Below, one piece after another: positions 50,765 through 58,542 of a stretch of DNA of 64,000 bases; position 1 is the stretch's first letter; each line of letters begins with the position of its first letter. The stretch lies in NCBI GenBank assembly GCA_022821965.1, contig JAJECN010000020.1, forward strand, positions 186,001-250,000, given 5' to 3'. This stretch comes from Candidatus Poribacteria bacterium (GTDB lineage Bacteria > Poribacteria > WGA-4E > WGA-3G). The position numbers were made by a program, and so were the translations under genes. The notes under the pieces were generated by a model that did not search any database, was not told where the DNA came from, and saw nothing but the letters and a program-made list of their open reading frames with translations.

Positions 50765-52363
50765 TTACCGATCACGGAGGAGAACTTCTGTGACCTTGTT
50801 AAATGGCTTATCAGGGAACAGATACGCAAGCTTCTGCGTATACGTCAGCGGCGTGAGTTCCAAAACCTCACCGTCTATATCCACCCTATAACGCCGATGC
50901 ACATCTGCCCCGGCATCAAGGAGTGCTTCAACAACCTCTAAGCATTCGTCAAGTGCTTCTGGTGCCTCCCTCACCCCATACCACGTCCCAATCGCCACAA
51001 GGAGCGGAGACATCTCATAAGTGTGAGAGACGGTTTCGGACGCAAGTGTGTTTGTGCCTGGTAAGAAAAGCGGGGATCTCTCACAGGTATGGGAGTCATC
51101 GTCCCCTACTTTCAGATTCTGCACGACATCGTAGCGAAACTTCGCCTTAAAGGACGCGCTCGGATCGGCACCGTATTTGAGCAGCAGACACACCTTTTCG
51201 GGTTGATACACCTCACACGCGAAGGCAAGGGCGTTCGTCAAAACTGCAGCAGATGGTTTGGTAGTTTCAAGCAGTCGTTCCGTTACGTCCAAAGCGAAGG
51301 TTTGCGTCAACGCAGATGCTAAATCCTGCGTAATGTCTACTTCCTCCACTGTAGCGAACTCACACAAGATGCCAAGGATAACGTCGCGTCCATAAGCCGC
51401 CGCAATTTCAATAGGACGAAATAGCATCTGATTGCCACAGACGAACTGCTGCTCTAATATCTTGGGGGCTGCCCGGACGTATTTCACAACCCTGACCTCA
51501 TCGCCCATTATGATTGCGGCACCTAAATCAGGCACTGCCCCACTTTCAATCAGTAAGTGGTAGAAAGACATTCGCTGTTCAGCTTCAAAAGCGGAATGAT
51601 GCCACGGTTTCACAAGTAAATCCATTGGTGCTTTGCCTTCAGTCTGCCCTTCCGTTACTAACGAAGGATCTGCATCAATCAAGGCTTTGGCAATCTCTAA
51701 CCGATTGCACCCTGCGGCAATTGCGAGCAGGCTGATACCGCCTCTCCACTTCCTCGATATGTCAAAACGTTGTTTAAGCACCTCCGGGTTGTTACGGATA
51801 GAGGTCTCAACGTATTCACGGTCGTCCATGAGAACCGCAGCGACGACATTCGTTGCCGCCCCGTATTCCCTGAAGAGGTCATAGAGGTGCCGTATCGGTC
51901 TGTACCATCGTTCTTTACCGAACTTTATCAAGCCTCTTGAAGCGAGTGCTTCGATAGGTGTTCGCCCATTCTCGTCCCTTACAGACACAAGCGAAGGATC
52001 AGCCGTTAGTAGATCTTCTACGCGTTGAATATCGGATTGCGTAAGATCAGGCGTACGGAGTATTTGGAATAGGACATCTTTGGCGGGTGCTGATGCAGTA
52101 TCCCTTTCCCGATGCAGCACCTCTGCCTTCAACCGTGTCCAACTCGCAAATCCGTATTCACGGGCAATAACGAGTTGCGCGTCCTGCAAGCTGAATGTAG
52201 CACTTTGAATCTCTACATCGGTCGCATCGGAGAGTTTTGGAAAAAATGAACGAATACGCTGGAAAGTGTCAAGAGAACCTTCTTTATGTGCCTTAAGTAG
52301 CTGCTTCGCTTGGGACTTAAGGTGTTCGAGGCTTGGGGAGGCGGGCAATTGTTTCTGTTGCAT
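50765..52363 (-). CDS. ankyrin-repeat protein
   Basis: A 532-residue protein without a signal peptide. The N-terminal ~85 residues (SLEHLKSQAKQLLKAH, then DAQLVIAREYGFASWTRLKAEV) form a helical domain common in front of ankyrin repeats in environmental bacteria. Six or more degenerate ankyrin units follow (SLLAIAAGCNRLEIAKALIDAD, VCLLLKYGADPSASF, VVEALLDAGADVHRRY). Near residues 425-450 SHTCERSPLF and SHTYEMSPLL form a short internal duplication. Probably a protein-binding scaffold. Confidence 0.82.
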   Translation of the reverse strand: MQQKQLPASPSLEHLKSQAKQLLKAHKEGSLDTFQRIRSFFPKLSDATDVEIQSATFSLQDAQLVIAREYGFASWTRLKAEVLHRERDTASAPAKDVLFQILRTPDLTQSDIQRVEDLLTADPSLVSVRDENGRTPIEALASRGLIKFGKERWYRPIRHLYDLFREYGAATNVVAAVLMDDREYVETSIRNNPEVLKQRFDISRKWRGGISLLAIAAGCNRLEIAKALIDADPSLVTEGQTEGKAPMDLLVKPWHHSAFEAEQRMSFYHLLIESGAVPDLGAAIIMGDEVRVVKYVRAAPKILEQQFVCGNQMLFRPIEIAAAYGRDVILGILCEFATVEEVDITQDLASALTQTFALDVTERLLETTKPSAAVLTNALAFACEVYQPEKVCLLLKYGADPSASFKAKFRYDVVQNLKVGDDDSHTCERSPLFLPGTNTLASETVSHTYEMSPLLVAIGTWYGVREAPEALDECLEVVEALLDAGADVHRRYRVDIDGEVLELTPLTYTQKLAYLFPDKPFNKVTEVLLRDR

Positions 52364-52613
52364 GAGAATCTCCTCTCGTTACACCTGTCGTCCGCATATA
52401 CAGGCAAAGAAAGAAGATGTTAGTTGTTCAGAAGAAACAAGGCAGGTTGGACCCTTCCCGCGGACTGGAGGCTTCCTTGTGAACCTAAAAATAGGATACC
52501 ACAAGTCTTAATGGTTTGTCAAATTAAAATAGGAAAATGAACAGGGCTATTTGGTTGTCGAGTTTGGGAACTCATTTTCAATAGTCACGCTGCTGCCGAT
52601 ACACTGAGAACCC

Positions 52614-52706
52614 TTGTAGCATAGACTGTTAGTCTGTGCGTATATAGGAGGCAAACTAAAAGTTTTGTGGCGTACTCGCCCAGAGGCAACGTGCATCACG
52701 CTACAA
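52614..52706. mobile_element. R8 MITE-like element with TTGTAGC ends
   Basis: TTGTAGC (52614-52620) and GCTACAA (52700-52706) are perfect inverted ends. The inside starts with the ATAGACTGTTAGTCTGTGC hairpin shared with 50554. Nothing else is recognised in the gap 52364-52939 except the promoter at 52747 and a GTAGGCG-type remnant near 52829. Confidence 0.5.
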
Positions 52707-52746
52707 AGAAAAAACCAAATGGTGCTGATTTTTCAGAAGGTTTGTG

Positions 52747-52776
52747 TTGAAAGGTTTCTCATAGAAGTAGTATAAT
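52747..52776 (+). promoter_or_regulatory. promoter upstream of the small metal-binding gene
   Basis: TTGAAA (52747-52752) and TATAAT (52771-52776) with 18-bp spacing; about 157 nt of leader would follow. Confidence 0.5.
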
Positions 52777-52939
52777 AGTCTATCAAAGCGTATTGAGAAT
52801 AAAACGATTAGGCACATCCAACACATTGTAGGCGTAGCTCCGCGCGGCATTCTCAGTAGATATGCCAACTTAAACATTCATATCCTTCATCGTTTTAAAA
52901 TTGCAGATACGCGTAAAACATACAAGGAGGAACAAAAAT

Positions 52940-53155
52940 TTGCACTACCAAAACAGAATGAACGACCTTGACATCACCGACTGCATCAACGAAACCTGCC
53001 CCTGGTCCGGCAAGCCGGTACAAGCCGACTCGCTAACCGAGTACGACGGCCACGTCGTCGGGTTCTGCAACACGGGATGTCGAGATAAGTTTGAAACGGC
53101 GGTCCACCACTTCGAGGAGGCGAAGGCGGCGAAAGTGGGAAAGTTATCCGTTTGA
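52940..53155 (+). CDS. small YHS/TRASH-like metal-binding protein
   Basis: A 71-residue protein with TTG start, chosen because AAGGAGG lies 9 nt upstream; the in-frame ATG 52958 is too far from it. CPWSGKPVQADSLTEYDG and VVGFCNTGCRDKFETA give a Cys pattern (C ... C-x3-C) like YHS/TRASH-type zinc or copper sites. Small proteins of this kind are often named glutathione S-transferase in databases, which the sequence does not support. It may be a metal chaperone or sensor domain. Confidence 0.65.
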   Translation: MHYQNRMNDLDITDCINETCPWSGKPVQADSLTEYDGHVVGFCNTGCRDKFETAVHHFEEAKAAKVGKLSV

Positions 53156-53284
53156 TTATAGACAATTTCACGGGATCGACCATAACATCAACGATGTCTT
53201 GAAGCGATAACCGACCTCAACCGCCTCAAGGCACTCAACCTAAACGCGTCCTTGGTAACCTCGACCACAAAACACACAAGATAG

Positions 53285-53330
53285 CCAAAATCCGCGAAAT
53301 CCGTGTCATCCGCGATAATTCGCGATTCAG
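53285..53330. repeat. short CCGCGATAATTCGCG-type repeat
   Basis: AAAATCCGCGAAATCCGTGT then CATCCGCGATAATTCGCGAT, a low-complexity dispersed sequence that ends at the stop of the GNAT gene. Confidence 0.4.
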
Positions 53331-53334
53331 ACAG

Positions 53335-54348
53335 CTACCCTCGCGCAAACACCAAAACATCGTAATCCTGTCCACCATACGCAAACTGATCCTTGAACCG
53401 ACCCTCACAAGTAAATCCTGCCTCTTCCAAAACCGCCGCCTTCTTCTCAGCACCGCTATCGACATAACACTGAACCTTCACATCAGGAAACGTTACCACG
53501 GAAAGCAACGTCGGAACAGCGTCCGCAAAATTCGGATGAAAAAACAGATCTAACACCCCAGTCGTAGGTTGCCAACGCGTATCGTGACTCACAGTTGCCC
53601 AGCCGACGATTGCCCCACCCGACGAAATCAGCAACTTCGCATTATCATAGACATCCTCCGTTTCCAAGTCATGCTTAAAACTCAGAAAACCGCCTTCCAT
53701 ATTTGTGGGACCATAAACACCCCATTTAAGGCTCCGCAAGGTATCCCATCCGACAATACCCGACAACGCAGTGACTTTCGGCCAATCGTGCCATTCAATG
53801 GACTTCGGCTCCGCTCCTACATCTTCTGTAGGCGCGCTTTCCAGGCGCGCAAAATAGCGTTCTTCAAAATCCGAGTTCACATGATACTTCATAAAACCGG
53901 ATTCTGGAAATACGCTCTCAAATCCAAAACTATGGTAGATATAATACGGATGGCTATTGTATCCAGTGCCGAGATAAAGCGCGCGACCTTCACGCTGCCG
54001 AAAATCCTCCATCTGATACGCCATTACGCCTTTACACGCACCTTTCCTACGTTGGTTGGGGAGCGTGAAGACGTGCCCTAAAATGCCGACACCTTCATGC
54101 TCGACCGTCATGATATTGGTAATCACACGTCCGTCAAGCTTGCCGACATAGAAACGCGTCTCCAAAGCGTCAAGCCCTTCTGTAACGCACCGCTCAATAT
54201 GCCATTTATAGTTGCCCGGCTTATGTCCGAGGAATTGTTTAACCTCTTCGGCGTGGCGTTCATCCGGTGCGGTAATCACACCTACTTCCATCTGTTCTTC
54301 TGTCTTGAGTACTACTTCTCCCAGTTTATCGTACATAGCCATCTCCAT
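53335..54348 (-). CDS. GNAT family N-acetyltransferase
   Basis: A 337-residue protein. The acetyl-CoA site is in ILGHVFTLPNQRRKGACKGVMAYQ (about 90-113), the R/Q-x-x-G-x-G/A pattern of GNAT enzymes. A second, degenerate GNAT-like half follows (LLISSGGAIVGWATV, then VLEEAGFTCEGRFKDQFAYGG), so it may be a tandem-GNAT protein. Three ATGs occur at 54348, 54342 and 54336; the last has GGAG 6 nt upstream and may be the real start. An in-frame GC-rich repeat lies near residue 165. Substrate unknown. Confidence 0.7.
   Translation of the reverse strand: MEMAMYDKLGEVVLKTEEQMEVGVITAPDERHAEEVKQFLGHKPGNYKWHIERCVTEGLDALETRFYVGKLDGRVITNIMTVEHEGVGILGHVFTLPNQRRKGACKGVMAYQMEDFRQREGRALYLGTGYNSHPYYIYHSFGFESVFPESGFMKYHVNSDFEERYFARLESAPTEDVGAEPKSIEWHDWPKVTALSGIVGWDTLRSLKWGVYGPTNMEGGFLSFKHDLETEDVYDNAKLLISSGGAIVGWATVSHDTRWQPTTGVLDLFFHPNFADAVPTLLSVVTFPDVKVQCYVDSGAEKKAAVLEEAGFTCEGRFKDQFAYGGQDYDVLVFARG
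53827..53850. repeat. GC-rich hairpin repeat inside the GNAT gene
   Basis: TGTAGGCGCGCTTTCCAGGC then GCGC, read in frame on the minus strand as ARLESAPT. A related TGTAGGCGCGCAC lies upstream of ndk at about 54466, and weaker relatives near 52829 and 56027. Confidence 0.5.
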
Positions 54349-54394
54349 TACGTGAGGTTTAGGAAAATAAAATTAGCAAATATCCTGAAAAATA

Positions 54395-54425
54395 TGGTAT
54401 ACTTAAAATGGCTTGATGTCAAGCC
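54395..54425 (+). promoter_or_regulatory. extended -10 promoter with operator-like palindrome before ndk
   Basis: TGGTATACT (54395-54403) is an extended -10 without a good -35. GGCTTGA-TG-TCAAGCC (54410-54425) is a perfect inverted repeat covering the expected start of transcription, a common place for a repressor site. Confidence 0.45.
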
Positions 54426-54499
54426 TGAATGCTTGGTATTGCAAAGCCTCAATATAGGCGTGCTGTGTAGGCGCGCACAAAGGTCAAAATGGAGGGACC

Positions 54500-54964
54500 A
54501 TGGAGACAGAACAGACATTGGTTCTAATTAAACCGGACGGTGTTCAACGTGGGCTCATCGGTGAAGTCATTGCTCGCTATGAACATAAAGGACTCAAAAT
54601 CGTTGGGATGAAACTACAACAGCTCCCGCGCGACACCGCAGAAACACTATACGCTATCCATCACGGAAAACCCTTTTACGATGTACTTATCGAATTCATA
54701 ATCTCGGCACCTATTGTAGCTTTAGCCATTGAAGGACGGGACGCAATAGAATTAGTACGTATCCTCAATGGAGAGACCGACCCAAGAGAATCACAACCGG
54801 GAACCATCCGAGGCGATTTCTCAATCAATATAACGCACAACATCGTACACGCATCGGACTCTCCACAGAGTGCCCAACGCGAATTAGAGATAGTGTTCAC
54901 ACCTGAAGAACGCTACAAGTATCACCGAATGGATGAAGCAATCCTGCATCCCTCGGTGGTGTAA
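54500..54964 (+). CDS. ndk: nucleoside diphosphate kinase
   Basis: A 154-residue enzyme that moves the gamma-phosphate between nucleotides through a phosphohistidine. TLVLIKPDGVQRGLIGEVI, HHGKPFYDVLIEF and the PGTIRGDF block are typical. The active-site His117 is in NIVHASDS, where the usual Gly after His is Ala. GGAGGG 6 nt before the ATG is a good ribosome binding site. Slightly longer at the C-terminus than most bacterial Ndk. Confidence 0.94.
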   Translation: METEQTLVLIKPDGVQRGLIGEVIARYEHKGLKIVGMKLQQLPRDTAETLYAIHHGKPFYDVLIEFIISAPIVALAIEGRDAIELVRILNGETDPRESQPGTIRGDFSINITHNIVHASDSPQSAQRELEIVFTPEERYKYHRMDEAILHPSVV

Positions 54965-54969
54965 TGTAT

Positions 54970-54992
54970 ACGCATCTAACTGCGTTTTTATT
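54970..54992 (+). terminator. short hairpin and T-run after ndk
   Basis: ACGCA-TCTAAC-TGCGT followed by TTTTATTT, starting 6 nt past the stop. The stem is only 5 bp. Confidence 0.45.
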
Positions 54993-55070
54993 TCGGACGC
55001 ACAATTACTCAAAATTTTGTTCGAGTATTTTTGTGCAAAAATATGAAAAACAACAGGAGGTCAAAAATAA

Positions 55071-55847
55071 GTGAAAGTTCTTAACGTATGCGCGTTAATC
55101 ATCATGCTTACCCTTGGACTCGCATTTAGTGTCCACGCCGGTAAAGCCGACTGTGAAAATATAGATGGGAAAGGCGCGAAGCCTGTTAAAGAGGTCGGCA
55201 AAGAAGCAGACGCTGTTCAGAACGATTACGACGAGGTCGTCGAAGAAGATGACAGGAACGGTGTCACCTACCTCTCCTTCATTGGTGGTAGCACACCCAA
55301 ACCGAATAAGTGCGGACTTAACCCAAAGAACCCTGAAGCTGAATGGACGGGTTGGGGTGGTCCGCTTGATGTAGACAATGCGACGATCGGCGAAGGCGCA
55401 GGCACCCGTAATGAAATCGTCATCGGCGGTATCTATTTTGAGCGCGGTATTGGGACACATACTATCGGCAAAGTCGTCTACGATTTAGGTGGCGGCGACT
55501 ACCTCAAATTTGAAGGTTATGTTGGTATGGCAGATGAGAAAGACCCCGCAGAATGTGGTCACGGTGGTAGCGGTGATTTCACCTTTAGCGTCGATGGCAA
55601 ACAGGTTTTCAAATCTGAAAAACTCTTAGGAACAGACGGCGGTAAGAATGTTGACGCTGTCAAAGTCGAGTTTGACATTTCCGCAAATGCCAAAGAACTC
55701 GAAATCATCATGGGTGACGGTGGTGATGGACTCGGTTGCGATCACTCCGCAATTGGTGATGCTAAACTCCTCAATGCGCAAGCTCTCGCTGTTGAACCCG
55801 CTAACAAGCTCCCGACAATCTGGGGACATCTGAAAGATAGTTATTAG
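55071..55847 (+). CDS. exported NPCBM-domain protein with W-G tail
   Basis: A 258-residue protein starting at GTG after a strong AGGAGG. It has a signal peptide (to SVHAG, about 23). The main domain (about 95-240) fits NPCBM (PF08305), a carbohydrate-binding fold: GIYFERGIGTHTIGKVVYDLGGG, FTFSVDGKQVFKSE and IIMGDGGDGLGCDHSAIGDAKL. The C-terminus KLPTIWGHLKDSY shares the L-x-T-x-W-G-x-x-K tail with the proteins at 5841 and 56078. No catalytic domain. Probably surface-located and sugar-binding. Confidence 0.78.
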   Translation: MKVLNVCALIIMLTLGLAFSVHAGKADCENIDGKGAKPVKEVGKEADAVQNDYDEVVEEDDRNGVTYLSFIGGSTPKPNKCGLNPKNPEAEWTGWGGPLDVDNATIGEGAGTRNEIVIGGIYFERGIGTHTIGKVVYDLGGGDYLKFEGYVGMADEKDPAECGHGGSGDFTFSVDGKQVFKSEKLLGTDGGKNVDAVKVEFDISANAKELEIIMGDGGDGLGCDHSAIGDAKLLNAQALAVEPANKLPTIWGHLKDSY

Positions 55848-55850
55848 ACA

Positions 55851-55891
55851 TTGAGAATCCTTTTATCGTTGCGGTAGAAGGAAATTCTCAA
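55851..55891 (+). terminator. hairpin 1 after the NPCBM gene
   Basis: TTGAGAATCCTT (55851-55862) pairs with AAGG-AA-ATTCTCAA (55878-55891), 12 pairs with a 2-nt bulge. There is no T-run after it. Confidence 0.45.
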
Positions 55892-55902
55892 ACAACATTC
55901 TT

Positions 55903-55963
55903 AAACCTGATTTGGAAAAAGCATATTGTGTACAAACACAGCAGGCTTTGCTGAATCAGGTTT
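55903..55963 (+). terminator. compound hairpin 2 with T-rich end
   Basis: AAACCTGATT (55903-55912) pairs perfectly with AATCAGGTTT (55954-55963). An inner CAGCA-GGCTT-TGCTG hairpin (55939-55953) is stacked directly against it, and TCTCTTG follows. It could be a terminator or a structured leader of the LamG gene. Confidence 0.45.
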
Positions 55964-56077
55964 TCTCTTGCAATTTTGTGCTATATACGCTATTATAATT
56001 GAACGTTAAAAAACGAATCTCAACGCCGTAGGTGCGCTTTTCACGCATGCCTATGGTAACCATTGAAAGGAAAAAAT

Positions 56078-56848
56078 ATGAAAAGGGTTCTACTAACCCT
56101 CGGCGTGGTGTGTCTCAGTTTCATTACTGTTCACGTTAGCACCGCCGAGATTGATTTTGAGACTGCAGTCGGTATCTGGCTGTTTGATGAAGGCAAAGGG
56201 GGTGTTGCTAAAGACTCATCTGGTGAGGGAAACGACGGTGAAGTCGTCAAAGCCCCATGGGTAGATGGAAAATTTGGCAAAGCACTCGAATTTGATGGAA
56301 AAGCCGGGTGTGTCAAGACTGACCAGAAACTTCTTGAGGCACTCGAAGAATTCACTATTCTCGCATCGATACAAAGCACGGACGATCCACCCGCTCGGAC
56401 TGGACTCGTTGGACAGAACAATGCACCTGAGTTCGGCTTTATTACCACAAATGAACTTAGCCTCTGGACCCCTGCAGCCGGTCTGACGAATAATCCTTGG
56501 AAACACAAACATGGTGATGGTGAATGGCATCACGTCGGGTGTGTCGCTACAACGGAATACGTCCATACTTATATTGATGGTGAATACGCTGAGAAAAAAG
56601 GGAAGTGGGCAAACCACGGAGCAGCTAACTTTAACGTCAATATCGGGGGTTGTGGTGTCTGAGATGCAGGTGGAAACTTTTTCCCAGGTCTAATGGACGA
56701 AGTCATGATTTTCCACTCGGCACTGGAACAAGAAGATATTCAAGAGCTAATGGACAAAGGCTATGTAAATTATTTAGCTGTTGACCCCGAAGGTAAACTC
56801 GGTACAACCTGGGGACATATTAAAGCAACACATTATCTCAGAGAATAG
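56078..56848 (+). pseudogene. exported LamG-domain protein interrupted by one in-frame TGA
   Basis: ATG 56078 follows GAAAGGA and opens a signal peptide (MKRVLLTLGVVCLSFITVHV) and LamG/concanavalin-like domain (VGIWLFDEGKGGVAKDSSG, ALEFDGKAG, EWHHVGCVAT, NIGGCGV). A TGA at 56660-56662 interrupts it. Reading through, the frame continues as DAGGNFFPGLMDEVMIFHSALEQEDIQELM, the normal last strand of the domain, and ends KLGTTWGHIKATHYLRE at 56848. The Arg codon CGA is a likely ancestor of this TGA. Without readthrough the product lacks the last sheet and the W-G tail. Confidence 0.65.
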
Positions 56849-56866
56849 CCTCTCCTTTTTTTAACG

Positions 56867-56913
56867 CTCGTAGACGTACTGGGTTATAGTAAATTCCGCA
56901 GTGCGTCTATGAG
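56867..56913. terminator. long hairpin between convergent genes
   Basis: CTCGTAGACGTACTG (56867-56881) pairs with CAGTGCGTCTATGAG (56899-56913): 15 pairs, two of them G-T. It lies between the LamG gene and the convergent TPR gene and could stop transcription from either side, although U-runs are missing. Confidence 0.5.
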
Positions 56914-56958
56914 TAACCTTCCGGTTCATATCCGCATTCCTCACACATACCGGCACCT

Positions 56959-58542
56959 CTATTTTAATTCATGCAGTTCCCTGAGTTTGTCTAACGCAGC
57001 CTTATTCCTCGGTTCTAATTCTAAAACTCGTTCAAAGGTACCAATCGCCTCTGGAATATTCCCAAGTTCTTGATAAGCAACACCTAATGCCCCGTATGCC
57101 CGAACATGCCTCGCCTCAATTGCGATAACCTTTTTAAACAGTGAGACGGCTTCGAGATAGTCCTCCTTCATCAGAGAAACTAAGCCGAGTCTATAAATCG
57201 CTTGGGCATCCGTTGTGTCATGGGTGATGACCTGTTTGTAGTGTGGCTCAGCTGCTGTATAACGCCGTTCTTTCCAATAGGCACCAGCAAGATCGCGATG
57301 CACGGGTAGATGAGATGGCACGAGTTCAAGTGCCTTTTGATAATGCTGAATTGCCTCTCCAAGCTGTCCCGTGTTCTCATACACCGTCGCAAGATTCGCG
57401 TGTACATTTGAGAAAAAAGTGTCGTAATCTGAAGAGTTCAATTGTCCTTGAGATTTGTTATCTGTTTTATTTTTTTTTAACTGAAGTGCCATTCGACAGG
57501 CACGGATCGCTGCAGCCGTCTGTCCGATTTCATAATAGATCTGTCCTATATAGTTATAAGCCTGCGCTTTCAAGTAGGCTATCTCGTCTATACTTTTCGC
57601 CTTCTGAACCTCTATGTCCTTGTCGAGTAGCGAGAGGATGCGCTCTAATACGGCTAAGGCTTCGCGGTGCCGTGCCGTATAGAGGAGTGAAACGCTATAG
57701 TCGAACCAGACCTTTATATCTTTCTGGGTGTCTGAGATAAGCGGTTCAAATTCAGCGACAGCACTCGCGTAATTCCCTTCCGACATATAACGCCTACCAC
57801 GTTCCGCATACAGCGGCGCAGTAACACCCGCCCGAAGCACGTCCCACCATAAAGGGTCTACTAATTCATTGTATTGACTCGGATGTCGCGCTGCCTGCGC
57901 GTGCTGCTTCGCCGCCTGTTTATCCCCGAGTGCGATAGCAACTTGCGTCATTAGGGCGTGTGCCTCACTCTGTCTCGGGTTCAAGCGGAGTGCGTTCTCT
58001 AAATGTGTCCGAGCAAGTTTCATCTGCTGCTTCGCAAGCGCAATCTCGCCGAGCCAGAGTTCAGAAAATGGATTGTCCGGTTGGAAATGTTTCGCACGCG
58101 CCAAATGGTGTTGTGCGTCATCAAGCTTCCCTAAAATGCGGAGCGCGGAAGCGAGGTAAAGATGCGCGGGCGTGTATCCAGGTCTCAATACAAGGGCACG
58201 GGTGAGATGTTTCACAGCATCTTCAGGCTGACGCTGCTTCGTCAAACGTCCAAGAAAATAGAGCCATCTGAATTCATCGGGCGCGAGTACACTCGCTTGA
58301 CGATAACACAGTATCGCTGGTATTTCCCACCCGTGGCTGAGATAGACATGTCCCAATTGCCCCCAAACATCGGCATCGTTAGGGGAAGTCCGAACCGCCG
58401 CTTGTGCATCCTCAATCGCCTTCAGAAGCAGTTTTTCCTCAACCAAGTCAAGATCAGCAGGTTGTGGAATGTCAATGTCACCGTCAGCGAACACGGAGAT
58501 GTGAATCAGAATTAAGAAAAGAGAGAGAATCAATTTCTTCAA
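56959..58542 (-). CDS. exported TPR-repeat protein
   Basis: A 527-residue protein with a signal peptide (MKKLILSLFLILIHISVFA). More than ten TPR units follow, such as ADVWGQLGHVYLSHGWEIPAI, AHLYLASALRILGKLDDAQHHL and RAYGALGVAYQELGNIPEAIGTFERVLEL. There is no catalytic domain. Its start codon overlaps the stop of the CRTAC1-type gene by 4 bp (ATGA), so the two are translated together; TPR and CRTAC1/ASPIC genes often occur as such pairs. Partner unknown. Confidence 0.87.
   Translation of the reverse strand: MKKLILSLFLILIHISVFADGDIDIPQPADLDLVEEKLLLKAIEDAQAAVRTSPNDADVWGQLGHVYLSHGWEIPAILCYRQASVLAPDEFRWLYFLGRLTKQRQPEDAVKHLTRALVLRPGYTPAHLYLASALRILGKLDDAQHHLARAKHFQPDNPFSELWLGEIALAKQQMKLARTHLENALRLNPRQSEAHALMTQVAIALGDKQAAKQHAQAARHPSQYNELVDPLWWDVLRAGVTAPLYAERGRRYMSEGNYASAVAEFEPLISDTQKDIKVWFDYSVSLLYTARHREALAVLERILSLLDKDIEVQKAKSIDEIAYLKAQAYNYIGQIYYEIGQTAAAIRACRMALQLKKNKTDNKSQGQLNSSDYDTFFSNVHANLATVYENTGQLGEAIQHYQKALELVPSHLPVHRDLAGAYWKERRYTAAEPHYKQVITHDTTDAQAIYRLGLVSLMKEDYLEAVSLFKKVIAIEARHVRAYGALGVAYQELGNIPEAIGTFERVLELEPRNKAALDKLRELHELK

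Noticed and set aside
34948-56848. Genome-wide reassignment of TGA to an amino acid
   Set aside because: TGA ends normal genes at 35451, 41990, 43969, 53155 and 6820 (minus), and nearly all other frames have no internal TGA.
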